Below, in pieces: positions 1 to 7,990 of a DNA stretch of 64,000 nucleotides. The position numbers and the translations under genes were made by a program. A model generated the notes under the pieces. That model had not been told where the DNA came from. It made no database searches and worked only from the letters and a program-made list of their open reading frames with translations. Within the stretch, counting starts at the first letter, position 1. Each line of letters opens with the position of its first letter. Origin of the DNA: Streptomyces nymphaeiformis (GTDB taxonomy: Bacteria > Actinomycetota > Actinomycetes > Streptomycetales > Streptomycetaceae); contig NZ_JACHJY010000001.1 of assembly GCF_014203895.1 (NCBI RefSeq), positions 744,001 through 808,000 on the forward strand, written 5' to 3'.

Positions 1-1
1 C

Positions 2-1303
2 CTCTGGCGGCTGCTCTCCGGCCTCGCGCACGCCCTCGACGGCGTGCACCGGGCGGGGCTCGTGCACCGGGACGTCAAGCCGTCGAACGTCCTGCTCTCG
101 CTGTCGGGGCCCCTGCTCATCGACTTCGGCATCGCCCGCTCCGCCGACGAGACGGCCCTGACGGGGACGGGCCTGGTCGTCGGCTCACCCGGCTTCATGT
201 CGCCCGAGCAGGCGGAGGGGCGGACGGTCGGGCCCGCGGCCGACCTCTTCTCGCTCGGCGCGGTGCTGGCCTTCGCGGCGACCGGGCGCGGGCCCTTCGG
301 GGGCGGTTCGGTGGCGGAGCTGCTGTACCGGCTCGTCCACCACGAGCCCGATCTCGCCGGGGTGGAGGGGCCGTTCGCGGAGCTCGTACGGCGCTGCCTG
401 GCCAAACGGCCGGAGGACCGCCCGCCGGTGACCGAGCTGACCGCGGCGGCGGACGCCCACCGGGAGGAGTCGGGGAGCTGGCTGCCGGCGCCGGTGGTCG
501 CGGCGATCGCGCAGAAGGCGGAGGAACTGCTCAACACGGAGACGGAGTTCGAGCCGGAGCCGGACCGCGAGCCGGAGCCGGACCGCGAACGGGAGCGCGA
601 GCCGGAGCGCGAGCCGGAGCGTGAGCCGGAGTCGGGGTCCGCTCCCGCGAGCGCCGATGCCCGTACGAGTACGCCTCCCACCGCCGTCACCACCGTCCTC
701 CCGCAGCCGGCCCCGCCGCCCAGGACCGCCGTCCTGCCGTCCCGGGAGCCCGTCCGGGGTCCGGCCGCCGTGCCGCGGGCCCGGGCCTCCTCGACGGGGG
801 TGCCGACCGCGCGGGAGCGGGCCGTGCGCGTGCTGACCACGGGTCTGGGGCGGCCGCTCCTCGGGATCCTCTACCTGGCGCCGATGGTCGCCTTCCTCGT
901 CGGCGGGGTCGACCTCGTGCGGCGGGCGGAGGCGCACCCCTCGCTCTCCGACCAGGCGGGCGGCGCGTACCAGTGGGCGATGGACGACTGGTGGCGCCTG
1001 CCCGCGACGCTGCTCCTGATCGCCGCGACGGCCGGCCTCCAGGGCTACCGGCGGCGGCTGCTCACGGTGCCGCCCGGCCGGGTCAGGCTGTGGTCGGCCG
1101 GGATCGCCGTGTACTGGATCGCGCTGATCGCCGTACTGACCCTGCACCTCCTCTGGTTCCTTTTCGTCCACAACGGCTACGCCTCCTACGAGGACGGCGG
1201 GCAGCACTGGCTGTGGTGGGTGGCGGGCCCGGTGATGATCCTCGGCGGCGGCTTCTCACCGTTCGTCCTGGTCATGGCGGTCATCCGCCTGGTGAAGGCC
1301 TGA
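2..1303 (+). CDS. Serine/threonine protein kinase with C-terminal membrane domain (5' end outside window)
   Basis: The open frame runs in from the window edge, so the N-lobe and true start are missing. The visible part begins just before the catalytic loop HRDVKPSN, followed by DFGIAR (Mg-binding DFG) and SPGFMSPEQ (APE-type motif), so the kinase C-lobe is intact. After it comes a long Glu/Asp/Arg/Pro-rich linker with tandem EPEPDRE and EREPE-type repeats (about nt 545-640), then a Pro/Ala/Arg stretch. The last 150 residues hold four hydrophobic segments, which is an unusual membrane module for a Hanks-type kinase. Extracellular PASTA domains are absent. Substrates cannot be told from sequence. 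The gene ends 4 nt from the convergent MBL-fold gene. Confidence 0.9.
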   Translation, partial: LWRLLSGLAHALDGVHRAGLVHRDVKPSNVLLSLSGPLLIDFGIARSADETALTGTGLVVGSPGFMSPEQAEGRTVGPAADLFSLGAVLAFAATGRGPFGGGSVAELLYRLVHHEPDLAGVEGPFAELVRRCLAKRPEDRPPVTELTAAADAHREESGSWLPAPVVAAIAQKAEELLNTETEFEPEPDREPEPDREREREPEREPEREPESGSAPASADARTSTPPTAVTTVLPQPAPPPRTAVLPSREPVRGPAAVPRARASSTGVPTARERAVRVLTTGLGRPLLGILYLAPMVAFLVGGVDLVRRAEAHPSLSDQAGGAYQWAMDDWWRLPATLLLIAATAGLQGYRRRLLTVPPGRVRLWSAGIAVYWIALIAVLTLHLLWFLFVHNGYASYEDGGQHWLWWVAGPVMILGGGFSPFVLVMAVIRLVKA

Positions 1304-1307
1304 AGCC

Positions 1308-2384
1308 TCACACCGCGACGTACGTGACGGGGGCCGTGCCCGGCACCGGTTCCGCGCGTCCGAGCTTCACCAGGCGGCGGACGTGGGCCTCGGCCTCGCT
1401 GACGGCGATGTTGCGGGAGCCGTACGGGATCTGCTCCCAGGGGCGGTTCCACTCCATGCGCTCGGCGAGCTGCCAGGGCGTGAGCGGGGTGGCGAGGAGG
1501 GCGAGGAGGCCGGTGAGGCGTTCCTCGTGGTGGTCGAGGAGTTCTCGGACGCGGCCGGCGGCGTCGGTGAAGGCGTGCTGGTGTGCGGGGAGGACCTCGG
1601 CGACGCCGAGGCGGCCGATCCGTTCGAGGGAGTCGAGGTAGTCGCCGAGGGGGTCGGTCTCCGAGGGGGGTCCCCCCTGCTCGAACGAAGTTGAGAGCTT
1701 GGGGGACTCGTCGGGGTCTTCGTACAGGCCGATGTGCGGGGAGATCCCGGGCAGCAGGTGGTCGCCGGAGAAGAGCCGGCCGTGGCCGGGCAGCCGGGAG
1801 GGGTGCTCCTCCTCCAGGTGGAGGCAGACGTGCCCGGGGGTGTGGCCGGGGGTCCAGATGGCGCGCAGCCGGCGTCCGGCCAGGTCGAGGAGTTCGCCGG
1901 GGACGATCTCGCGGTCGGGGAGGGCCGAGCGGAGACCGGGCAGGGTCCGCATCCGGCCGGCGGCGCGGGCGGCCCGGAGCGGGGCGATGTGGTCCTCGGG
2001 GGCGCCGACGGCGGCGAGCTTGCGGGCGAGGTAGTCGAACCAGGTGCCGGGTTCGGACTCCCGGGTGCGGCGGACGACGGCCGTGTCGGCGGCGTGCATG
2101 GCGATCCAGGCGCCGGACTCCTCCCGGACCCGGCCGGAGAGGCCGTGGTGGTCGGGGTGGTGGTGGGTGATGACGACGCCGTGGACCTCCCGCACGGACA
2201 GCCCCAACGCGTCGAGCCCGCCGGTGAGTTCGTCCCAGGAGGCCGGGTCGTCCCAGCCGGTGTCGACGAGGACCGGGCCGCGGTCGGTGTCGAGGACGTG
2301 GACCAGGGTGTGGCCCAGCGGATTGTCCGGGATGGGCACCCGCAGGGACCAGACGCCACCGCCGTGCTCGGTCACCTGGGTCAT
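1308..2384 (-). CDS. MBL-fold metallo-hydrolase
   Basis: This 358-residue metallo-beta-lactamase-fold hydrolase has the metal motif HHHPDHH at residues 74-80 (H74-x-H76-x-D78-H79). A second-shell TPGHTPGH motif, an SGDHLLPG aspartate and a late LPAHQH histidine complete a dinuclear site. The C-terminal 100 residues look like the winged-helix tail of glyoxalase-II-like family members. It is divergent from the aldehyde dehydrogenase gene at 2507 and shares its operator-rich promoter, so co-regulation with that locus is likely. A 41-bp Streptomyces repeat lies inside the gene (1666-1706) and adds an in-frame segment containing PKLSTSFEQGGPP. Substrate is unknown; a thioesterase or lactonase role is possible. 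Confidence 0.88.
   Translation of the reverse strand: MTQVTEHGGGVWSLRVPIPDNPLGHTLVHVLDTDRGPVLVDTGWDDPASWDELTGGLDALGLSVREVHGVVITHHHPDHHGLSGRVREESGAWIAMHAADTAVVRRTRESEPGTWFDYLARKLAAVGAPEDHIAPLRAARAAGRMRTLPGLRSALPDREIVPGELLDLAGRRLRAIWTPGHTPGHVCLHLEEEHPSRLPGHGRLFSGDHLLPGISPHIGLYEDPDESPKLSTSFEQGGPPSETDPLGDYLDSLERIGRLGVAEVLPAHQHAFTDAAGRVRELLDHHEERLTGLLALLATPLTPWQLAERMEWNRPWEQIPYGSRNIAVSEAEAHVRRLVKLGRAEPVPGTAPVTYVAV
1666..1706 (-). repeat. Short Streptomyces repeat element, copy inside the MBL-fold coding sequence
   Basis: This is a 41-bp copy of the element also present at 7132-7172, differing from it at 4 of 41 positions. Read on the coding strand it begins tcccccaagctctc and ends cgagcaggggggaccccc. 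It keeps the reading frame of the MBL-fold gene. Its C-run and G-run ends make it imperfectly palindromic. Confidence 0.8.
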
Positions 2385-2431
2385 GAGCGTCCTCGTCTCT
2401 GCGTACCGGTACGGCCATTGCCCACCATAAC

Positions 2432-2450
2432 TAGAACTGGTATCAGTTCT
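2432..2450. promoter_or_regulatory. KstR-like palindrome in the MBL-fold/aldehyde dehydrogenase divergent promoter
   Basis: Positions 2433-2450 form an inverted repeat with perfect 7-bp arms AGAACTG and CAGTTCT around GTAT. Positions 2432-2445 (TAGAACTGGTATCA) match the KstR consensus TnnAACnnGTTnnA with one mismatch (GTA for GTT). It lies 57 bp before the aldehyde dehydrogenase start and 48 bp before the MBL-fold start, so one bound repressor could cover both promoters. Confidence 0.6.
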
Positions 2451-2465
2451 GAAGCATCGTCAGGA
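2447..2465. promoter_or_regulatory. Degenerate copy of the TTCTGAC-N5-GTCAGAA operator
   Basis: The sequence TTCTGAA-gcatc-GTCAGGA matches the shared element in 6 of 7 bases in each arm. It overlaps the end of the neighbouring AGAACTG palindrome by 4 bp. Better copies are at 10730, 18453 and 38734. The regulator is not known. Confidence 0.45.
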
Positions 2466-2506
2466 AACCCAATGGTCCCATTCCATCTCCTCGGGAGGCA
2501 GCGGTC

Positions 2507-3967
2507 ATGACCGAGCTTGTGGAGCACGGAAAGCTGTTCATCGGCGGGGAGTTGACCGACCCGCACGGCGACGCGGTCATCGAGGTGATCTCCCCGCACA
2601 CCGAGCAGGTCATCGGCCGTGTCCCGCACGCCTCCGAGGCCGATGTCGACCGGGCCGTCGCCGTCGCCCGGCGGGCCTTCGACGAAGGGCCCTGGCCGCG
2701 GATGACGGTCGAGGAGCGGATCGCCGTCGTCACCCGCATCAAGGACGCGATCGCCGTGCGGTACGAGGAGATCGGCCGCTGCATCAGCGCGCAGAACGGC
2801 TCCCCGTACTCCTGGTCCGTCCTCGCCCAGGCGCTCGGCGCGATGATGGTCTGGGACGCGGCGATCACCGTCGCCCGGGACTTCCCGTACGAGGAGCGGC
2901 GCGGCGGCGTCCTCGGGCCGCTGCTCGTGCGGCGCGAGCCGGTCGGTGTCGTCGCGGCCGTCGTCCCGTGGAACGTGCCGCAGTTCACCGCCGCCGCCAA
3001 GCTGGGGCCCGCGCTGCTCGCGGGCTGCACGGTGGTCCTCAAGCCCTCGCCGGAGTCGCCCCTCGACTCGTACATCCTCGGCGAGATCGCGGCGGAGGCC
3101 GGGCTCCCCGAAGGGGTCCTGTCGATCCTGCCCGCCGACCGCGAGGTCAGCGAGTACCTCGTCGGGCACCCCGGCGTCGACAAGGTGTCCTTCACCGGCT
3201 CGGTCGCCGCCGGCAAGCGGGTCATGGAGGTCGCCTCCCGCAACCTCACCCGCGTCACCCTCGAACTGGGCGGGAAGTCGGCCGCGGTGATCCTGCCGGA
3301 CGCCGACCTCGACACCGCCGTCGCCGGGATCGTCCCGGCCGCCTGGATGAACAACGGGCAGGCGTGCGTGGCCCAGACCCGGATCCTCGCGCCCCGCGCG
3401 CGGTACGAGGAGATCGCCGAGGCCTTCGCGGCGGCGGCCGGCGCGCTCGTCGTCGGCGACCCGCTCGACCCGGCCACCCAGGTCGGCCCGCTCGTCGCCC
3501 GGCGCCAGCAGCAGCGCTCCCTCGACTACATCGGGATCGGGCAGGCCGAGGGCGCCAAGGTCCTCACCGGCGGCGGACGTCCGGCCGGCCTGGAGCGCGG
3601 CTGGTACGTCGAGCCGACCCTCTTCGGCGACGTCGACAACTCCATGCGGATCGCCCGCGAGGAGATCTTCGGCCCGGTCATCTGCCTCCTGCCGTACGGG
3701 GACGAGGCCGAGGCCCTGCGGATCGCGAACGACTCCGACTTCGGGCTCAGCGGCAGCGTCTGGACCGGGGACGTGGAGCACGGCATCGACTTCGCCCGCT
3801 CCGTGCGCACCGGCACCTTCAACGTCAACACCTTCAGCCTCGACATGCTCGGCCCCTTCGGCGGCTACAAGAACTCCGGCGTGGGACGGGAGTTCGGCCC
3901 CGAGGGCTTCGGCGAGTACCTGGAGCACAAGATGATCCACCTGCCGGCCGGATACGGGGACGCGTGA
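2507..3967 (+). CDS. NAD(P)-dependent aldehyde dehydrogenase
   Basis: This 486-residue protein is a full-length ALDH-superfamily enzyme that oxidises an aldehyde to a carboxylic acid. The catalytic cysteine is C287 in NNGQACVAQTR and the general base is E253 in LELGGKS. The cofactor motif PWNVPQF and the FTGSVAAGK loop are present. The start ATG follows GGGAGG with good spacing. The stop overlaps the ferredoxin start by one base (TGATG), so the two are translationally coupled. The promoter carries both operators shared with the acyl-CoA dehydrogenase and MaoC loci. This suggests action on an aldehyde arising in steroid or side-chain breakdown, perhaps after a P450 step fed by the ferredoxin. 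The substrate is inference. Confidence 0.93.
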   Translation: MTELVEHGKLFIGGELTDPHGDAVIEVISPHTEQVIGRVPHASEADVDRAVAVARRAFDEGPWPRMTVEERIAVVTRIKDAIAVRYEEIGRCISAQNGSPYSWSVLAQALGAMMVWDAAITVARDFPYEERRGGVLGPLLVRREPVGVVAAVVPWNVPQFTAAAKLGPALLAGCTVVLKPSPESPLDSYILGEIAAEAGLPEGVLSILPADREVSEYLVGHPGVDKVSFTGSVAAGKRVMEVASRNLTRVTLELGGKSAAVILPDADLDTAVAGIVPAAWMNNGQACVAQTRILAPRARYEEIAEAFAAAAGALVVGDPLDPATQVGPLVARRQQQRSLDYIGIGQAEGAKVLTGGGRPAGLERGWYVEPTLFGDVDNSMRIAREEIFGPVICLLPYGDEAEALRIANDSDFGLSGSVWTGDVEHGIDFARSVRTGTFNVNTFSLDMLGPFGGYKNSGVGREFGPEGFGEYLEHKMIHLPAGYGDA

Positions 3968-4200
3968 TGGGCGACCGCTGGCACGTCGAGGTCGACCGGA
4001 GCGTCTGCATCGGCTCCGGCATGTGCGTCAACCACGCCCCCGGCGGCTTCCGCCTCGACACGGCCCGCCAGTCCCATCCGGTGGAGCCGGAGACGGACGC
4101 GGGCGAACGCCTCCTCGCGGCGGCGGAGGGCTGCCCGGTGGAGGCCATCCTGATCACCCTGGCGGACGGAGGCGAGCCGGTGTTCCCGCCGGAGGAGTGA
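3967..4200 (+). CDS. [3Fe-4S] ferredoxin
   Basis: This is a 77-residue P450-type ferredoxin. The cluster motif is C14-x-x-S17-x-x-C20 with a distal C56-P. Ser17 replaces the second cysteine of a four-cysteine motif, so a three-iron cluster is expected, as in SoyB-type ferredoxins that feed electrons to cytochromes P450. The start ATG shares its A with the aldehyde dehydrogenase stop codon. No P450 gene lies in the window, so its partner must be elsewhere. Confidence 0.92.
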   Translation: MGDRWHVEVDRSVCIGSGMCVNHAPGGFRLDTARQSHPVEPETDAGERLLAAAEGCPVEAILITLADGGEPVFPPEE

Positions 4201-4301
4201 CGGGGCGCGCCGGGTGGGACGGCACTGTCGTTCCCTTGTGCAAAACTGTGCCCCTTGGTACGGGGGCAAGAGGCCTTCGTGTGCGCTGATTTGGGAGTGT
4301 T

Positions 4302-4853
4302 GTGCGCAAGGCGAAGTGGGTGGCCGCGGCCGCCGGTGTGGTTCTGCTCGTCGCGGGCTGTGGCAGCGAGGGCGGCGCCGACAAGGGCGGTTCGTCCTCG
4401 GCCGGTTCCTCCTCGGCCGGTTCGGCCTCGACGGGCGGTTCCGGCGCGGGTGGTTCGAGCGACGAGAAGCTGGACGCCGCCGCGGTCACCAAGGAGTTGA
4501 CGGACGCGGCGACGGAGGCCGGCTTCACGCAGGACTCCTCGGGCGAGCAGGTTCCGGCCGAGGCCAAGGACTGCATGGTCAGCTGGACGGCCGACGCCGA
4601 GAAGGCCGCGGACCCGGCCAAGTCGTACGCGGCCACGGTCGCGACGCTGACCGGGACCGGCTGGACCGAGGAGCGGAGCTCCGGGGTGGGCGGCTCGGTG
4701 ATCAAGTCGCTGACCAAGAGCAGCTGGAAGCTCCAGGCCAGCAACCACTCGGCGGGCCCGCTGAAGCTCGTGATGTTCGTGGCCGTGGACAGCAGCCCGG
4801 AGTGCGCGGCGGTCCTCGCCAAGAGCAACGCCAAGGCGCAGCAGGGCTCCTGA
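4302..4853 (+). CDS. Putative lipoprotein
   Basis: This is a 183-residue secreted lipoprotein starting at GTG. A short basic N-terminus (MRKAK) leads into a hydrophobic core and the lipobox LVAGC with lipidated Cys20. A Gly/Ser-rich linker (about residues 24-50) tethers a small domain of about 130 residues containing one CMVSW cysteine and a C-terminal CAAVL cysteine, which could form a disulphide. I do not recognise the domain. It is followed by a strong hairpin that separates it from kstR. Confidence 0.8.
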   Translation: MRKAKWVAAAAGVVLLVAGCGSEGGADKGGSSSAGSSSAGSASTGGSGAGGSSDEKLDAAAVTKELTDAATEAGFTQDSSGEQVPAEAKDCMVSWTADAEKAADPAKSYAATVATLTGTGWTEERSSGVGGSVIKSLTKSSWKLQASNHSAGPLKLVMFVAVDSSPECAAVLAKSNAKAQQGS

Positions 4854-4860
4854 CGCCAGA

Positions 4861-4903
4861 CCGCCCGCGCCCCCGGCGGCTCAACCGCCGGGGGCGCGGG
4901 CGG
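4861..4903. terminator. Bidirectional terminator hairpin
   Basis: A perfect 19-bp GC stem (ccgcccgcgcccccggcgg and its complement) closes a ctcaa loop between the convergent lipoprotein and kstR genes. There is no U-tract, which is usual in Streptomyces. Confidence 0.85.
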
Positions 4904-4909
4904 GACGCC

Positions 4910-5542
4910 TCAGGCCCGTGCCTCCGACGCCTCCGGCGCCGTCAGGTCGATCAGCCGGCAGACCGTCTCGATGTCGATCTTCACCTGTGCGATCGACGCG
5001 CGTCCGGACAGCCAGGTGATCAGCGCCGAGTGCCAGGTGTGCTCGATCACCCGGACCGCCGAGAGCTGGCCCGGGGTCGGGTGCTCCGCCCCCATCGCGT
5101 CCAGGATGATCGCGGTCGTCAGCCGGGAGACCGTGTCGACCTCGGGGCTCACGCTGCGGTCCGCGAAGGTCAGCGCCCGCACCATCGCGTCGGCGAGCTG
5201 TGGCTCCCGCTGGAGGGCCCGGAAGGCGCGCATCAGGGTCTCCGCGACCCGCTGCGCCGGGTCCGCGCCGGCGGGCGGCCGCTTCCGCAGCGTGGTGTGC
5301 ATGTGCTGGAGCTGGTCCTGCATGGTCGCCACGAGCAGGTGGATCTTGGAGGGGAAGTACCGGTAGAGGGTGCCGAGGGCGACCCCCGCCGCCTCGGCGA
5401 CCTCGCGCATCTGCACGGCGTCGAAGCCGCCCCTGGCGGCGAGCTGGGCGCTGGCGTTCAGGATGCGGCGGCGCCGTGCCTCCTGGCGTTCCGTGAGGGG
5501 CGGCGACGCCGGTCTGTGGTCCGCTCTGTCGACTGCGGTCAT
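4910..5542 (-). CDS. kstR: TetR-family repressor, KstR type
   Basis: This 210-residue regulator has an N-terminal TetR helix-turn-helix, including GGFDAVQMREVAEAAGVALG and TLYRYFPSKIHLLV. From memory this is very close to mycobacterial KstR (Rv3574), which has GGYEAVQMRAVAERADVAVG, TLYRYFPSKVHLLV and, downstream, AMTRAFVFAD (here AMVRALTFAD). KstR represses sterol side-chain and ring catabolism genes and is released by a CoA thioester of a cholesterol metabolite. I chose the ATG at 5542 because the residues upstream of it are unlike the family. Its consensus box occurs at 5692, 18472 and 38813, and nearly so at 2432. The ligand here is unverified. Confidence 0.85.
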   Translation of the reverse strand: MTAVDRADHRPASPPLTERQEARRRRILNASAQLAARGGFDAVQMREVAEAAGVALGTLYRYFPSKIHLLVATMQDQLQHMHTTLRKRPPAGADPAQRVAETLMRAFRALQREPQLADAMVRALTFADRSVSPEVDTVSRLTTAIILDAMGAEHPTPGQLSAVRVIEHTWHSALITWLSGRASIAQVKIDIETVCRLIDLTAPEASEARA

Positions 5543-5691
5543 GTGGTCCCGTTCCGTGCGTCTTCCGTGCGGTGGGGAGCGACAGTATGGCGTCACGCCC
5601 GCCGTGGCGCGAATCACCTGTTCCGGCTCTCACGACGGAGCTACCTGCCGGTAGATTCTGTGCTCCTTGAAGGATCAAGAACGCTCAAGTC

Positions 5692-5705
5692 TGTAACTTG
5701 TTCTA
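5692..5705. promoter_or_regulatory. KstR box between kstR and the glycosyltransferase operon
   Basis: TGTAACTTGTTCTA matches TnnAACnnGTTnnA at every fixed position. It sits 150 bp before the kstR start and 55 bp before the glycosyltransferase start, and it partly overlaps a possible -10 element TAGATT (5704-5709). It could serve autoregulation, control of the glycosyltransferase operon, or both. Confidence 0.6.
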
Positions 5706-5760
5706 GATTAGCGCGAGCGGTTACGCTCCGGCGAAACGTACGCTCGAAGGGGGTCGCGCA

Positions 5761-7080
5761 ATGACCGCTGAGGCCATAGAGGCAAGCCCCCGGCAGGGCG
5801 TCACCGCTGCCGGTGACGGTCCGCTGCGGATCGCTCTCCTCACGTACAAGGGGAACCCGTTCTGTGGGGGCCAGGGCGTCTACGTCCGGCACCTGTCCCG
5901 TGAGCTCGCCCGCCTCGGGCACACCGTCGAGGTCATCGGCTCCCAGCCGTACCCGACGCTCGACGAGGGCGTGCCCCTCACCGAGATAGCCAGCCTCGAC
6001 CTCTACCGCTCGCCGGACCCGTTCCGGACCCCGAAGCGCGAGGAGTACCGGGACTGGATCGACGCCCTCGAGGTCGCCACCATGTGGACCGGCGGCTTCC
6101 CCGAGCCGCTGACCTTCTCCCTGCGGGCCCGGCGCATGCTCGCCGCCCGCCGCGGCGACTTCGACGTCGTCCACGACAACCAGACCCTCGGGTACGGACT
6201 CCTCGGCGGCCCGCGCGCGATCGGCGCGCCGCTCGTCACCACGATCCACCACCCCATCACCGTCGACCGGCAGCTCGAGCTCGACGCCGCCGACGGCTGG
6301 AAGCGCCGCGCCTCCGTCCGCCGCTGGTACGCCTTCACCGGCATGCAGAAGAAGGTCGCCCGCCGGCTGCCGTCCGTGCTCACCGTCTCCGGCACCTCCC
6401 GCCAGGAGATCGTCGAGCACCTCGGCGTCCGCGAGGACCGCATCAAGGTCGTCCACATCGGCGCCGACACCGACCTCTGGTCCCCGGACCCGTCCGTCGC
6501 CGAGATCCCCGGCCGGATCGTCACCACCTCCAGCGCCGACGTCCCGCTCAAGGGCCTGGTCCACCTCGTCGAGGCGCTCGCCAAGCTCCGTACCGAGAAC
6601 CCCGACGCGCACCTCGTCGTCGTCGGCAAGCGCGCCGAGGACGGGCCGGTCGCCCAGGCCATCGAGCGGTACGGGCTCGACGGCGCCGTCGAGTTCGTCA
6701 AGGGCATCAGCGACGCCGAGCTCGTCGACCTCTACCGGTCCGCGCAGGTCGCCTGCGTGCCCTCGCTGTACGAGGGGTTCTCGCTGCCGGCCGCGGAGGG
6801 CATGGCTACGGGGACCCCGCTGGTCGCCACGACGGGCGGGGCGATCCCCGAGGTCGCGGGGCCCGACGGGGAGACCTGCCTCGCGGTGCCGACCGGTGAC
6901 GCGGGCGCGCTCGCCGCGGCGCTCGGCCGGATGCTCGGCGACGCGGAGCTGCGGGCGCGGCTCGGCCGGGCCGGTCGTGAGCGGGTCCTGGCCAATTTCA
7001 CCTGGGCGCGGGCCGCGCAGGGGACGGCCGAGCTGTACCGGGAGGCCGTGGCCCGGCAGGGCACCGGAGTCCGTCGGTGA
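5761..7080 (+). CDS. GT4-family glycosyltransferase
   Basis: This is a 439-residue GT-B fold retaining glycosyltransferase. The acceptor-side N-terminal domain has the glycine-rich loop GNPFCGGQGVYVRHL. The C-terminal nucleotide-sugar domain has the motif PSLYEGFSLPAAEGMATGTP with the two glutamates of the EX7E signature. No membrane segment is visible, so it is probably cytoplasmic or peripheral. It heads a three-gene operon with a methyltransferase and a prenyltransferase-fold protein. The start ATG follows GAAGGGGGTC. The donor sugar and acceptor are unknown. Confidence 0.92.
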   Translation: MTAEAIEASPRQGVTAAGDGPLRIALLTYKGNPFCGGQGVYVRHLSRELARLGHTVEVIGSQPYPTLDEGVPLTEIASLDLYRSPDPFRTPKREEYRDWIDALEVATMWTGGFPEPLTFSLRARRMLAARRGDFDVVHDNQTLGYGLLGGPRAIGAPLVTTIHHPITVDRQLELDAADGWKRRASVRRWYAFTGMQKKVARRLPSVLTVSGTSRQEIVEHLGVREDRIKVVHIGADTDLWSPDPSVAEIPGRIVTTSSADVPLKGLVHLVEALAKLRTENPDAHLVVVGKRAEDGPVAQAIERYGLDGAVEFVKGISDAELVDLYRSAQVACVPSLYEGFSLPAAEGMATGTPLVATTGGAIPEVAGPDGETCLAVPTGDAGALAAALGRMLGDAELRARLGRAGRERVLANFTWARAAQGTAELYREAVARQGTGVRR

Positions 7081-7131
7081 TGCTCAGCCTCGTGTGCCGG
7101 GTGCGGCCCGGTGGGTGGGTTGTGCCCACCC

Positions 7132-7172
7132 TCCCCCAAGCTCTCGGCTCCGCTCGAGCAGGGGGGACCCCC
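7132..7172 (+). repeat. Short Streptomyces repeat element, intergenic copy
   Basis: This is the second copy of the 41-bp element found inside the MBL-fold gene at 1666-1706. It lies in the 148-bp gap between the glycosyltransferase and methyltransferase genes. Its CCCCC and GGGGG ends can pair. I recall similar sequences as common intergenic repeats in Streptomyces. Confidence 0.8.
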
Positions 7173-7228
7173 ATCGCCCCGGCGGAACGCCTGCCCACAA
7201 CGTTCCTCAACCCCGAAAGCAGGGTCTC

Positions 7229-7990
7229 GTGCTGACCGTCGACTTCACTCGCTTCCCGCTCGCTCCCGGTGATCGTGTGCTCGATCTGGGCTGTGGCGCG
7301 GGGAGGCACGCCTTCGAGTGCTACCGGCGCGGTGCCCAGGTCGTGGCCCTCGACCAGAACGGCGAGGAGATCCGCGAGGTCGCCAAGTGGTTCGCCGCCA
7401 TGAAGGAGGCCGGGGAGGCCCCCGCCGGCGCGACCGCGACCGCGATGGAGGGCGACGCCCTCAACCTGCCGTTCCCCGACGAGTCCTTCGACGTCGTCAT
7501 CATCTCCGAGGTCATGGAGCACATCCCCGACGACAAGGGCGTGCTCGCCGAGATGGTCCGCGTCCTCAAGCCGGGCGGCCGGATCGCGATCACCGTGCCC
7601 CGGTACGGCCCCGAGAAGGTCTGCTGGGCGCTCTCCGACGAGTACCACGAGGTCGAGGGCGGCCACATCCGCATCTACAAGGCCGACGAGCTGCTCGGGA
7701 AGATCCGGCAGGCCGGCCTCAAGCCGTACGGCACGCACCACGCGCACGCGCTGCACTCGCCGTACTGGTGGCTGAAGTGCGCCTTCGGCGTCGACAACGA
7801 CAAGGCGCTGCCGGTCCGCGCATACCACAAGCTCCTGGTCTGGGACATCATGAAGAAGCCCGCCCTGACCCGGGTCGCCGAGCAGCTGCTCAACCCGGTC
7901 GTCGGCAAGAGCTTCGTGGCGTACGCGACCAAGCCCCACCTCCCGAAGGCCGACCTCGCGAAGGCCGACACCGTGGACGCCGCCAAGTGA
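7229..7990 (+). CDS. Class I SAM-dependent methyltransferase
   Basis: This 253-residue protein shows the Rossmann methyltransferase motif I VLDLGCGAGRHAFE, the acidic residue after strand 2 (VALDQN), motif II around EGDALNLPF and the post-II sequence FDVVIISEVMEHIP. The frame is open further upstream, but the GTG at 7229 after GAAAGCAGGG begins exactly at the family-like sequence MLTVDFTRFPL. Its stop overlaps the next start as GTGA. The C-terminal half carries a substrate-recognition segment with several Trp/His residues. It probably methylates a small or lipid-linked acceptor also handled by its operon partners; this is inference. Confidence 0.9.
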   Translation: MLTVDFTRFPLAPGDRVLDLGCGAGRHAFECYRRGAQVVALDQNGEEIREVAKWFAAMKEAGEAPAGATATAMEGDALNLPFPDESFDVVIISEVMEHIPDDKGVLAEMVRVLKPGGRIAITVPRYGPEKVCWALSDEYHEVEGGHIRIYKADELLGKIRQAGLKPYGTHHAHALHSPYWWLKCAFGVDNDKALPVRAYHKLLVWDIMKKPALTRVAEQLLNPVVGKSFVAYATKPHLPKADLAKADTVDAAK

